NCBI GenBank assembly: GCA_916613615.1
Contig: OU744723.1
Location: 66,534,239-66,598,238 of the forward strand
Reading direction: 5' to 3'
DNA from: Steromphala cineraria
Taxonomy: Eukaryota > Mollusca > Gastropoda > Trochida > Trochidae
Length of the DNA: 64,000 nt
Below, in pieces: positions 45,575-56,983 of this stretch (position 1 is the stretch's first letter; each line of letters begins with the position of its first letter). The position numbers and the translations under genes are program-made. The notes under the pieces were generated by a model, which did no database searches, was not told the DNA's origin, and saw only the letters and a program-made list of their open reading frames with translations.

Positions 45575-46150
45575 GACACATCTCAGGAGACCACGGACCC
45601 GCCCAGTGATGAACCAGGGAGGAAGAAAGCTAAACGGGAGCTAAGGTGGAGGATTGCTAAGAAAGGGGAGGCAGCACCGGACAAAGTTTCCTCCCTGAGG
45701 GACAAGGTGAGGGCTCTTGCCCTGCAGGACTCTAGATGAACTTGCCAGGGGTGCGGGGAGGGTTGGTCACATAGAAGCCCCAATGTATGTAGAGATAAAT
45801 TATATCAGGGTAAAATAGATACAGGTAGCCTGGTGTTGCAGGTTTTAGCCTCTGGCGCTGGCTAAATGTTTCAAGCTCAGAAGGGTTGAGAAACCTGTTG
45901 TTACGGAGGATAAACGGGGCTATGACAAAGGTTGTAAACCTGAAACGATGTCACCACTCCACAGCGTGTATGCTCCTCAGCCCTCTCCTCACTACTTTCC
46001 GGGGGTGATGGGTTATCCTTTCATGCATCCTAACCCTTTTTTGGAGGGCCAATTTTGCAGGTTCCCAGGGTCAGAACACTCGAGGGATGGCCAGCCCGGG
46101 CACTTGTCATTTCTGTGACAGTCTTTCCCATCAGGTGGATCTCAGTAGAG
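45575..46150 (+). pseudogene. gag-like ORF1 fragment (copy E3)
   Basis: Third copy of the gag-like frame, opened by TTTTGCAG at 45574. It begins DTSQETTDPPSDEPGRKKAK and has the same in-frame TGA (45737-45739) before the zinc knuckle CQGCGEGWSHRSPNVC. Later frameshifts as in E1/E2. Confidence 0.5.
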
Positions 46151-47141
46151 GTGTAACGATACGGGAGGGTCGCGATATGATACCCATGCCAATTTGGGGT
46201 TATGATATGATGTGTATACACTTTTAAGAGACACTCCACGAGTTCTTTGGGTCATATATGGGAAACTCTACAATAGTGTCATCTGATCGTGAGATATCCA
46301 TTCTTACAGGAAAGAATCATTTTAAAGCTAATCGATGTCGTCTAGTGACAAGAGGAAGGTTTGAAGTCGTGATTATGATTGAAAACCGGACAATGACGCG
46401 CGCTTATCAGTCAAACGTATTTTTGGAAACGTATGTAAAGCAGTCAGAAATACAGCTACGAGTCGGATTTGTTTCATAGGTTATATAACAAGTATTTGTG
46501 GAAATTATACTTGTAATTTTGATTTCTTTGAACCTATATGACTGTTTTAAGATTTTCGTTGAAAACAAGTATTTGTCATATATTTGTCATTTGGGAATGA
46601 ATACATGAGATGTTTTGAATTTATATAATAAATTTTACCATTTAATTCGTATCGAAGCAAAACACTACGTGATGAAAGTCACGGAGTGTTTCTTTAATAC
46701 CTTACACATCGCTCTCACAAAATATTTGGATTAATCAATTTTGTCCGAAAATTTAATCTTTCCTGGTTTGCTGTAATAAATAAAATGATGAAACTCCCAA
46801 GTATAAGGGGACATCTTGTGTGCAAAAAAAATATCTCTCTAATATCTATCTACATTGACAATATGTTATGTAAAATAATATGAGTAAATCAAGACGATAG
46901 GAAATAGCTTGTATCGCTGTATCTTTACATCTCTAGATCTCAGTGTGTTTGTTTTTAGTTTCATTCACTGGTTACTAAGTATTGATAGTTCATGTTATCT
47001 GTTTGTTTATCTTTCAGTGTCAATCCTTCAGCCCGGGACATCTTAGTCGCAGTGGATCTTTTGTCAGGTTGGCTGGGGAAAAGGTTTGACCCCTCGTTTG
47101 TCAATCTGGGTGCTATTGGATGTTCGAACTTCTTAATAGTA

Positions 47142-47928
47142 TTAAACGATGAAAAGACCGAGTCAATGCTAATTGGACCTCCAAAACGACTTCAGAAAAT
47201 GACTGTAGATCATCTACAAGTAGGCAACTCAACCATTTTGTTTTCCCCAGCCGTGAAGAATCTGGGTGTTTACCTCGATACCTCCCTCAACATGGATAGA
47301 CAGGTTAGCGAAATAATCAAGAAATGCTACTTCCACATCAGATCCATTGGAAGTATCCGCCACATGATCACAGAGTCAGCAGCTGCTTCACTTGTCAGAT
47401 CTTTGATCTTGTCACGGCTCGATTACTGCAACAGTATTCTCATTGGTACATCAGCAGAGAACATAAAGCGCCTTCAGAAGGTACAAAACACTGCAGCAAG
47501 AATTGTAGTTCGAGCAAAGAAAGACTCCCACATATCTCCAATACTCAGACAGCTCCACTGGCTACCGGTCAAAGAGCGAATTGATTTTAAAGTACTTGTA
47601 CTCACCCATCAATGTGTGTATGATAAAGCTCCACAATACTTGCAAGACCTTGTCTGTCTGTACACCCCTGCAAGGTCATTGCGATCCAGTTCCCAACTTC
47701 AACTTCAAGTGCCCTCATATAAACTGAAAACATTTGGCTACAGATCATTTCGCTTTGCAGCAGCTCATCTTTGGAACTCTCTCCCCATTGAACTCAGATC
47801 AATTTCTTCATGTGAACTCTTTAAACGCAAACTCAAAACCCACCTTTTCCCCACTACCTGTTAGCGCTTTGAGCATGCAATGCATGGAGTTAAGCGCGAT
47901 ATAAGCAGACATTATTATTATATTATTA
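47142..47928 (+). pseudogene. LINE (CR1/L2-like) 3' end, 5'-truncated, with TSD
   Basis: Inserted into E3 with the target duplication TTAATAGTA (47133-47141 and 47929-47937). The frame reads the end of a LINE ORF2: NDEKTESMLIGPP, VKNLGVYLDTSLNM, LSRLDYCNSILIG, RLQKVQNTAARIV, LRQLHWLPVKERIDFKVLVL, AAHLWNSLPIELR and FKRKLKTHLFPTTC before a stop at 47862. The tail GCGCGATATAAGCAGACATT then (ATT)n is typical. The frame is intact from the truncation to the stop, so this is a fairly young insertion. It is a different LINE family from the minus-strand ones. Confidence 0.9.
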
Positions 47929-47959
47929 TTAATAGTAAATGTTGATAATTTTCAAAACA

Positions 47960-48720
47960 GAGGAACGGATTGAGCTTCCAGTTTGGGAAAGGGAATCGAA
48001 GGTCGACCCTACAGAGGCTTTGAATGCTACTCGGAAGCACCCGGTATGGTTGACACTTGGTGGTGAAACCTTTTCCCCAGCCAGTGACAGTATAGACTAG
48101 GAGAAGCTAGGAGATATTAGGTCGTTGCGTGTTAGGGACCCCGATAACTTTGTAGATGGCGAATTACACAGGCATGTACAGGAATGGGAAAACATATCTG
48201 ATTATACGGATGGTCAGGTTTTAACTTGGATAAAGGGGAAAGTTGATGCGGTTAGCTTCTTTCAATTTTTAAGGGAAATTTCCAGTCTAAGTCCTACATA
48301 TGTGGTATGCCACAAAGACATAAATTTTCAGAAGAGCAAAGGTTGCAAGCCTTTTGGAAATTTTATAGCTACAGAGCTGTTTGAGAGATTGGTCTATTAG
48401 GGTCTGGGGCAGGGTGGGGGAGTGTCAGACGTTGCCAAAGGTAATAATGCCTAATGAGCCGCCTAAGCCCAGGATGTTTCACAATGAGAGGTATATCAAT
48501 TTATGGGTGAAAGACTTGCCATTTAAGCTAGACACTTTAAGGGATACCCATAGGATGGTAGGCAAGGATGCCAAGATGGTGTCATGTGATAATAAATCTG
48601 GATATGGTCATGTCCTGTTAACCGAGGAATCACACACCTACTTCGGGATACAGTTTGGTGGTTGGGTTATGTCTTACACAGCTCTACCATTTGGCTGGAA
48701 GGCCTCTGCATAAATTTATC
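47960..48720 (+). pseudogene. DIRS-like pre-RT and RT fingers/palm (E3)
   Basis: Reads RVRDPDNFVDGELHRH, WIKGKVDAVSFFQF, KPRMFHNERYINLWVKDL, then DNKSGYGHVLL (first catalytic Asp kept, next residue changed) and FGIQFGGWVMSYTALPFGW. The codon that is a stop at 9846 in E2 is Cys here. The RT stops at 48713 and its second half, with the YxDD motif, is absent, replaced by foreign sequence. Confidence 0.8.
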
Positions 48721-48725
48721 AGTCA

Positions 48726-49330
48726 TTCTAAAATGCCTAGCAGTTAGAACAATCGAAGAAAAAGCACTTTATCAGATAATAAAGGTATAGTTTTTACATG
48801 ACGTAACAATTGAATGACGCTATCCGCTCTTCCTTGCTGCCCCCTCGTTATCCCGCGTGTCCATGGTAACCTTTGATCTCGGTTCTATCAATCAACATGG
48901 CGCATCCCTATCAATAATATTGTCGATTGGCGATGAAGTTTTATTTAAGGGAGGGTGTTGTCGAATCGTTATGTTTTATTTACACAGTTGGCAATGGGCG
49001 AGTGCACTCGTAAAAAGTTGATGGCAACCATATCAGCTGTAGCTTAAAATCTACAAGAATCACTGTGTTTGTCCGACGGCAGCAACCAAACTTTTCGAAG
49101 CCAGGGTTAGTGCCCTTGGTATCATGTCTGTCACTGGTCACAGAAATTGGGGGGAGAGAGAGCAGTTGTTGAAAAGCTACATAACAACTTCATCAGTAGC
49201 TCAACGCTGGGAAACATCTTACAGGGGAACAACTCAGCAACCAATGCTCTTCCTGCCACATGCTTGTCGAGTGACCACGTTGACATCCACGTTAGGTCAT
49301 GGCGCCCCGTAGCATTTGGGACATTGACAC
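48726..49330 (+). pseudogene. Crypton-like tyrosine recombinase C-terminal fragment in place of RT thumb
   Basis: This about 600-bp segment replaces the RT second half in both E3 and E4 (58505-59110). After an acceptor-like GACGGCAG at about 49081 it reads ATKLFEARVSALG and MSVTGHRNWGE, then LLKSYITTSSVAQR. An AT-x-LF block, TGHRN (His/Arg of the recombinase fold) and a KSY with a candidate nucleophile Tyr are the C-terminal motifs of Crypton-type recombinases. The HxxR motif that should precede is not seen. Origin is probably a second element inserted and then deleted. E3 and E4 versions are more than 95% alike. Confidence 0.55.
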
Positions 49331-49334
49331 ACAT

Positions 49335-50640
49335 GGAGATTAGAATTACACAAGCAGGTTGTCTTGGCAACAGACGCATCTCTGTACAGGTATGGGGCTA
49401 TGGTAGTTAATGGGGAGGATTCAGGTTTATCCCTGGGAGACTACTGGGGGATTGGGACACAAGACCAATACACTGAAAGGAAGCTGAGGCCTTGCTGAGG
49501 GTGTTGACGTCATTGAGAGACTCACAGATGCTCTATGGTTGTCCCTATCCTTTGGCCAAGACAAGTTTGGTGGACCAGTTTTATTGACTTGTTCAGTAGA
49601 TTCTATCCGATAAGGTATAGTTTGGGGAAAAGGGGTGATTTAGACACCCTCAAAGAGTGGTTTCAAGCCTGATAATGCACTGACTTGGCCTCTCCGAGTA
49701 TTCAGACTCAGTTTCTCATGATTGCAGGAGCCAAGTGGTATTTATTTGGAGGCTATTGACGTCTGGCTGAGGCAGTTCGATGAAAAGACTCGACAGTTGT
49801 CTTCATTTTGAAAGAAGGGCTAACCTTGAGGAAACTTTAAACGTCTTCCTGACAATTTCCACTTGTGCTTAAGATTTGACACTGCTAACTTGCACCTCAT
49901 CTGATGTCTGTTGGTTCCTGGTATACAAAGATAAAGAAAAGAAAACACCTATATAGGTGAGAGGGGAATTCATGAGTGTTGATGCCCGGTCAGGTTAGCT
50001 TCAGGTACTGTTGAGGGGATGATAAACAGGTTGGCAGGTATTTTTGAGTCCCAAGGTAGGGGTAAGGATTGGGACGGACGACAGGCAAATGGAAATCCAG
50101 CAAGGTCAGGGACAGTTAGGGTATATTTGAAATCAATCAAAGAGGAGCAGGCAAGGGCACACCTGGTCCCAAAGCAGGCAAAACCCATTTTCATCAGGAA
50201 GTTATGGCAGGTTGCTGTACACATTGATCGGCAAATATCTCACGATCAGGTATTTCTACTCGGGAGAGTTTCGTATTGTTAAGGGACCAGGCTATGCTGA
50301 AGTTATTATTCTTTGCCGGGGACAGGGCAGGGGATTTGTCTTTGATTTTGACGCAGGAAGTTAGAACGCTGCATGATAACTCTGGCCTTTGTTTCAGTCA
50401 CACATTTGGTAAAGACCTAAGGGGGGACGGTAAATGAAATGATTTTATGCTGAAAAGGTGCGAGGATCTGCAGATTTGTCCTGTGTTTGCACTGGAATGC
50501 TACATGAACACCCTTCAGGGGTTGTAAGTCAATTTGAGGTTCGGTTATCTTTTCCGAATTGTTTCAGAGTCAGGAAGAGTGTTAGCTCAACCTGTCTCCT
50601 ATTCTGTCATATATGAGCCGCTAAGGTACCAGCCATGCCT
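49335..50640 (+). pseudogene. DIRS-like RNase H remnant and tyrosine recombinase (E3)
   Basis: RNase H begins KQVVLATDASLYRYG and is cut at about 49525, joining to the tether region (CAGATGCTCTATGGTTG) after a deletion of about 475 bp relative to E2. The recombinase follows with several frameshifts: a GMINRLAGIFESQGRG to KEEQARAHLVPKQAKP frame (50019-50282) and GDRAGDLS at about 50320 with the catalytic Arg. The C-terminal half is missing beyond CTAAGGTAC at 50628, where an insertion remnant (CAGCCATGCC...) begins. Confidence 0.75.
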
Positions 50641-50675
50641 TACCAGTGTAACTTAGTTTGCTAGGCCAGCCATTA
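50629..50675. mobile_element. remnant of the CAC...GTG element seen whole at 60384
   Basis: CAGCCATGCCTTACCAGTGT and the following 25 bp match 60396-60440, directly after the same insertion point; the first 12 bases and most of the element are lost. Confidence 0.75.
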
Positions 50676-51295
50676 TTTTTTTAGATTTTAGACTTCTTTG
50701 TTGTAGAAGTTACTGTTTGAGGAAGTCATTTTTGTTCCGCTCTTAACTTGGATATTATTTGTTCAAATGTCACAAAACTTCATATTTGTAATCGATATGG
50801 TCCCTAGATGTGCCTTTTGTATATGTCGGTCAGATGCCCTCATTATATTTTTAGATTTTAGACTTCTTTGTTGTAGAAGTGACTGTTTGAGGAAGTCGTA
50901 TTGTTCCGCTCTTAACTCGAGTACTATATGTTCAAAAGTTGCGAAACTTTATATATGTAATCCCTACAGTCCTTAGATGTGCCTTTTGTTAATTTTGGTC
51001 CGATTCCATGATCATTATTTTAGATTTTCGACTTCTTTATTGTAGAAGTGACTCTTTGAGGAAGTCATTTTTTTCCGCTCATAACTGTGATACTATTTCT
51101 TCCAATGTGATAAAACCGTATACATATATTTAATGGCTATGGTCCCTAGATATGCCTTTTGTCTATTTTAGTCAGACCACTCTCATTATTATTTTAAGAT
51201 TTCGATTTCTTTCTTGTAAAAGTGACTCTTTGAGGAAATAATTTTTGTTCCGCTCTTAACTCTGATATTATTTGTTCAGATGAGCTATTTGATGT
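50676..51295 (+). repeat. minisatellite, about 170-bp unit, four copies
   Basis: TTTTAGATTTTAGACTTCTT recurs at about 50678, 50849, 51020 and 51192, each followed by TGTAGAAGTxACTxTTTGAGG and TTCCGCTCTTAACT. Each unit contains the short hairpin GACTTCTTTGTTGTAGAAGT. Copies are 80-90% alike. Confidence 0.85.
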
Positions 51296-52039
51296 ACTCT
51301 CAGTATTTTTAATAGTTAACTTCTTTCTTATGATACAGTCACATTGAAAGGACATTGAATATTTTATTAATACAATAGGGACTATATAAGAATCATAAAT
51401 GTCTGAAAAAGACATTCTTAGTTTCATAAGAGCTTATATATAGCTTACATGCAATCAGGAAGTCTATATCTGCATTTTCATTGACTTTTAAACAAATTAA
51501 AACAGTTTTGCAATTTTGTAGGAATCCTTACTAAGTGTAGTATCTTAATTTCTATAATCACTTAGGGAAACGGGGGTATAAAAGTGAGCTTGCTCACTGA
51601 TTCAGATGTTATTTTTATGCTCATTCGTCTTTGGTTATGTTTAGGAACACCAGTGTGTCAACAGCAACAGTGTTAATGCTTTAATTCTCAATAGATTTGA
51701 AGTCTCTTCTGAAACGGATTGACATTCTGCTATTCAAGACAGTCCTCAGACTTATGTACAAAGTATGTATAAGCATAAAACATCACTCATTTATCATGTG
51801 ACAAATTCAGAATTTCAATGACTCGTTAACGATGTTGTTCTAGCATTATAACCATAATATGCAAATGTTAAATGTTAAGATAAATTGAGCATTGAGTTAA
51901 TTCCAATTAGATATTGGAAATTCCTAAGGAGGTCAACATTTTAAACTTTGATGTCATCTTGTAATCTTTACACCTTTAAAGACTTGTCATCTTTTATTGT
52001 TAAAGCCATAATTATGTGATAGAATCGGTTTTGAGCTTT
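51296..52039. other. no gene seen
   Basis: AT-rich, no frames of note. Confidence 0.4.
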
Positions 52040-52570
52040 GGGCTTATTAAGGCATATCACCAAGTCCGGCGTCCGTCCGTCCGTCCGTCCGTAAACTTTT
52101 TACATTATTTGCTTCTCCTCCAGGGCCATTGTCTTTAGGCAGCTGAAACCTTGTGTAAATAGTCTTTGACAAATGAGGATTATTATTTATAACTTTTGTG
52201 ACCTTGTGGTTCCTAGCAAGGGTCACAGGGGCCACACCCTCAAAACACATTTACGTCTACTTCTCCAGAAGCAAAATGCCAAGAAAATTGATATCTTAAT
52301 AACATACTTCTTGATTATTTAGGATTTAGCACTGGTGATCCTGTTCCCCCGTTGTTTGGGCCAAGCCCTTAAAACCTATTGTCGTTTTTTCATCCAGAAG
52401 CATTAAAGCCCAGAAGGCTAAAACCTTGTATACTTACTCTTTAACTAATTAGGATAATAATTATAAAGGCCACCGGAGCCACGCCCTTAAAACCTATTTT
52501 GATTTTAATCTCAGAAGCATAAAGCATAGAAAACTGAAACCTTGTGTACAGACTATAATTCATAACTTTT
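52040..52570 (-). repeat. mollusc-type tandem-unit repeat, inverted relative of 21636-22412
   Basis: Begins near (TCCG)n at 52071-52092 and carries the words GCTGAAACCTTGTGTA and GGGCCACACCCTxAAAACA, the complements of those in 21636-22412. Three degenerate units. Confidence 0.6.
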
Positions 52571-53109
52571 AGTCAGAGCTACAGATAAGCTGTCTAATTG
52601 CGTTACTGTACCTCTACATGTAAAATATTGTTTGAATGTTGACATTTAATGTAAAGAGAATAAGACATCATATTGAGAGAAAAGGCGTATTTTGTGTTTT
52701 GAATTTGGGATATTACAAGCAACTAATAACTAATACATCCAAGTTAAGCTGTTTCCTATAACATAAAGACCTAAATGGAAACATCGACATGCATCAACAG
52801 CCTCAAACTGTGGTTAATGTACGAAAACTTAGTGAAATTTGACACGAAGTGGGGAGCTGGTTCACCTTGTGCAGCGATTATGAATATGAAAAATAAATCC
52901 TATTGAAATGACAACTATCCCCAAATATTGATATTCGTTCCTGCTACTTGATAAAGTATACATGTTGATATAAGAAGATCACTTACTGTAGCCGATTTTG
53001 TGTCAGAATTAGCCTCCATATTGGATTTTGGAGAGAGAAAAGCAGTTGTCGCCAAGAGAAAAGGCTGATTACTCAGAGAAATGGATGATTGATTTATTTG
53101 ATTACCCTG
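52571..53109. other. no gene seen
   Basis: AT-rich, no recognised feature. Confidence 0.4.
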
Positions 53110-53494
53110 TGTGTATATTCAATGTGTAAATAATAACCTTACATTTGTGATTATATCCACAGAGAATCTTTTTTTTTATTTTATACTAATTACCTTGATA
53201 ATAGGGACACTTCAGATAAAATACATCACACAGAGACGATTTTTTATATCTATGTCCAAAAATATATTTTCCATAGATAGAAGTTTAATTAACATATTTT
53301 GGAAGGATATATGTGCAAAGTTTAAAAACAAAAAAACAATATTTAGATTGTACTCATTTAGAAGGGAATATACATCTGAAACAATAAGACCCACGATAAG
53401 TACCACCTTCATAACCCGTTGGTCGCGTACGTACGTTGGTAGCTTGAGAGCGCCTGCGAGGCGAATTTCTACATGGTCGTCTGTAGAATGACTT
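53110..53494. repeat. repeat shared with 15140-15521 (empty-site copy)
   Basis: Joins directly at GACTTAATACCC (53490-53501) to the next segment, giving the empty site of the TA element at 15522. Confidence 0.85.
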
Positions 53495-53910
53495 AATACC
53501 CAGTGGCCTTTGCTGGTTTTAATGGATATATTATACATATGTTTCATACGTTGAAGTTATTGCAATGCTTTAGCCCATCGCAATTTTCACTTCGGGAAAA
53601 AAATTAGGATTTGTTACATGAGTCTCCTCTGCACGATTTGGTCTATGACGTCACAATAGTTCAAGATTATGAAGTCAAGAGTCACATGCCATTTTCGTAA
53701 TCATAGACTTTCCGGGTTGATAGTATTATGATAATTGTTACTGGTAGGGATGAAACTTAATTATTTATGTTACAGAACATCATGGTGGGTCACACGATGC
53801 CGAAGAAGATCCGGCTGATCAAGCTGACCAGAGACTCGGGGGTGGTGAAGAAGGTTGAGTTCGAGTTCAGCCAACCAAGGGGGGGGATATTTGCCGATCG
53901 TGAGTATTGC
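53495..53910 (+). repeat. repeat shared with 17447-17890, with exon-like ORF
   Basis: Matches 17447-17890, including TGACGTCA (53645) and TTATGTTACAG. The frame 53767-53988 reads MVGHTMPKKIRLIKLTRDSG and diverges after a 40-bp difference. Third copy of the exon-like repeat. Confidence 0.6.
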
Positions 53911-54045
53911 TACTCTGTGATTAGGAAAGGCAGAGGCCATGCGCATAAGATGAAAAAATTGTCAATCAAAACTTTGTTTTATAATTGATATAATGGTCAT
54001 AGGCCCATTTGAAATTTAGAAAATTACTGTCAGTGTCAAAAGTGT

Positions 54046-54709
54046 CTTTCCCAATCCTTGGTCATTATTGGCCATAATGAGTTTACACTTAAAATCTCAG
54101 CATTTTCGTTTGACAAATTGGGGTATGTAGATCGGGAAATCTGTAAAATTACAGTATATCATTGATAGTTGTGATGTACGATCTCGTAATGACATTTATT
54201 ATCCTTATCCTGTATTTGAAAATATTGCTTATAGAATAAAAGTCTGAAAATGGATCTAGTTCATTTTGGATCAAGATTTGCTCTTCGAGGACTTATATGT
54301 ACAGTACGGGTACAAAACTATAAATAGAACACATATCCTCAGCCTTATTTTTGCCGGAGGTTTCTAAGCATTGTTCGCTTTCCCAATCCTTGGTCATTAT
54401 TGGCCATAATGAGTTTACACTTAAAATCTCAGCATTTTCGTTTGACAAATTGGGGTATGTAGATCGGGAAATCTGTAAAATTACAGTATATCATTGATAG
54501 TTGTGATGTACGATCTCGTAATGACATTTATTATCCTTATCCTGTATTTGAAAATATTGCTTATAGAATAAAAGTCTGAAAATGGATCTAGTTCATTTTG
54601 GATCAAGATTTGCTCTTCGAGGACTTATATGTACAGTACGGGTACAAAACTATAAATAGAACACATATCCTCAGCCTTATTTTTGCCGGAGGTTTCTAAG
54701 CATTGTTCG
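54046..54709 (+). repeat. perfect tandem duplication, 332-bp unit
   Basis: 54046-54377 and 54378-54709 appear identical at every base read (CTTTCCCAATCCTTGG to AAGCATTGTTCG). No coding frame. Either a very recent duplication or an assembly artefact. Confidence 0.9.
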
Positions 54710-55479
54710 CTTGGACCGCCAAGCAGCCTGTGTGCATGTGTGCTATTTTTAGCACAGCTCGCGTTGGAGGATACCGATCTTGAGCGAATGAGCAGTGCGG
54801 AACAACCCGAAGGAGTGTGAATGTTTGTTTACTTCCGGAGTTGCTTGTCTCGCTTTCTGAAGTAACTTTGGCACTCTGAAACTAGTGAGGGCCTGTTTTA
54901 GGCGTGAGGGACATTTGTTCAAGCTTGTGGCATCACACTTGAGCTAGCAGGCATTAATTTTCCCTACTTTATCTAATTTATTGGTACACCTAAAGAAGAC
55001 TGGGTAACTTGCAGCCATTTTGTATAGTGTCACGTGCAGTTCCTATAATAGGAATGCACGAGCAGTAAAATTTGAAAAAAGAAAGCATAATTACAATTTG
55101 AAAAAGACTAAAAAATCGGATTCCTTGAAGCTACGTCCGGTTAGCAAAACTAACTACCGTTTTTGAAAGGGAAAGGTAAGTTGCCACAAATGAAAAAAAT
55201 AAAGGTCCTTTAAACAACGGAGCTGTGGAATTCTGGGAGATGGAACAAATGAGCGTGGGAAAGGTAAGAAAGGTAAGTGTCCAGCGATTGGTCAATTTTA
55301 CTCCGACGTCACACCCTTGTAACAGTCATATTTGGAAGTATAGTACAAATGTAAGTTTCTCAACTTTCAGAATATGAGATTGTGGGACATTTTTAAGATT
55401 TCTGAAGATAAAGAAGAACTTTTAGATTTTTAAGGAACAAGGAACTAATCTGAAACTGGGAGGGAAAAACTTGTTGTAA
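54710..55479. other. no gene seen; GC-richer start
   Basis: 54710-54900 is richer in GC and contains GGAACAACCCGAAGG and GCTATTTTTAGCAC; 54900-55479 is AT-rich. No frame or repeat recognised. Confidence 0.35.
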
Positions 55480-55677
55480 ATGTTTCATTGTAAAGTTTTA
55501 TTTGTGCAAACACAGGAGCTATAGTAAAGACAGATTTTGCTGGAAGTGTTGTAAAAAATTGTGCGGAAAGAAATATTTCCATCCGTCATAATTCATGGTT
55601 TGAAAACAGCAAACTGGATTGTGGTAAGATTTTGCCTCTTACGTATTGTTGGATGTGGACATTGTCACAAGACTTTG
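55480..55677 (+). pseudogene. Merlin-type transposase N-terminal part, second copy
   Basis: About 95% identical to 17938-18132: KHRSYSKDRFCWKCC and, in other frames, the following helix region. Ends at CACAAGACTTTG and is fused there to gypsy RT sequence. Confidence 0.75.
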
Positions 55678-56325
55678 ATGCACTGTGCCATCACACACGT
55701 AGCTGAAGTCAAGCAGCAGGAAACAGCCTCAACAGCAGTGGAACCAACTGTTATCATCAGCGCTGACAATCTTCTGAAGATGTTTCCAGGACAATTCGAC
55801 AAGATCGGCAACTTTCCTGCAACAGTGAAACTACATCTGAAGGCAGATGCAACTCCATACATCGACGCACCGAGAAAGTTTTCCATACATATGCGTGACA
55901 AGCTCAAACAGGAGTTGGACAAAATGGAAAGCCAAGGTGTTATCAGGAAGGTGGAAGAACACACAGATTGGTGCTCCAGTCTTGCATTTTCAACGAAGCC
56001 AGATGGAAGCTTACAAGAATGCCTAGACCCGGCAAAGCTTAATCAAGCACTCAAACGATGTCCTCATAAGATTCCTACAGTCGAAGAGATGACACACAAG
56101 CTTATTGGTGCAAAATATTTCTCCAAACTTGACGCAAAAGCTGGATATTGGAGTCTCCAGTTGGATCCAGAGAGTTCAGTCCTCAAAACATTCAGAACAC
56201 CCTTTGGAAGGTACTGTGTTGAGCAACTTCCATTTGGTCTACCAGTATCCCAGAGTATGGACTCAATTCTTGAACAGTGTGATGGAGCAGATGGCATGAC
56301 TGACGACGTTGTGGTGCATCAGGGG
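55678..56325 (+). pseudogene. gypsy reverse transcriptase, second copy, fused to Merlin remnant
   Basis: In one frame (55561-56355) with the Merlin remnant it reads AEVKQQETASTAVEP, LKQELDKMESQGVIRKVEE, the DAKAGYWSLQLD motif with the first catalytic Asp, FRTPFGRYCVEQLPFG, and MTDDVVVH with the second Asp pair. It retains RT residues the 25-kb copy has lost. It ends 12 codons later in unrelated sequence, so connection, RNase H and integrase are absent. The identical start point (ATGCACTGTGCC) in both RT copies suggests a common rearranged source. Confidence 0.85.
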
Positions 56326-56950
56326 GTAGTTTCCAACTTAAATCTCTTTTCATAGACAAAAACAAATGCCTTAATGGAACTGGGTGATTGATTCTGGGCC
56401 CTGATGAAAAATGACTGAAAGAACATCGTATATACAAGAAAATTGATGGATGAATTAAAACTTTATTCAAATGAATCGATTCTTATACATAAAAAATATT
56501 AAAAAAAGATTCTTATACATGAGCTAAATACATTTGTAAGCTAATTCGGACTATAGTTATTCTGTTAGGGTGTGTTAAATCGAAATCATATTTAGAATAT
56601 GTGTAAAATAGTGTTAGAAAACACGTTAGTAACATCGGTATTTTAACGAAAGTGCAAAGTGACTGTAAACAAAACTTGCAGAAAATCAATTAAAATGGCA
56701 TAAGTGTTCATTGCTAATGTGATAACAACTAAAAGCAAAACAATAAACCATTGTTGATTGATGAATAAAGATAGAACTGTTATCATAAATCTACAATAAA
56801 ACATAGCGCAGCTACCAGAGACTGGGAACCGTGTCACGTTATGATGCAATAAAGCGCAGCTTTGCTCAGCCGCGCGTCAAGCACAGAGCTGTTTAGTCAT
56901 TCCCCGGAAGTCAAGGTGAAGGTCGTACGGAACGAGACTTTCAGCCCATA
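56326..56950. other. no gene seen
   Basis: AT-rich with a short GC-richer stretch at 56810-56930. No recognised frame or repeat. Confidence 0.35.
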
Positions 56951-56983
56951 TTACACAGGCATGTACAGGAATAGGAAAACATT

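Larger units (their letters stand above)
44008..50640 (+). mobile_element. DIRS-like retroelement copy E3
   Basis: Order: 5' block (44008-46588), spacer (46600-46990), duplicated exon-like segment, LINE insertion (47142-47928), pre-RT and RT (47960-48720), foreign 600-bp segment (48726-49330), truncated RNase H, recombinase remnants, and the start of the CAC...GTG element near 50628. Relative to E2 it lacks palindrome P1 and about 760 bp around it. Shares three derived changes with E4. Confidence 0.75.

Noticed and set aside
52071..52092. (TCCG)n as a regulatory site
   Set aside because: Such runs are part of several common mollusc repeats here and have no gene next to them.
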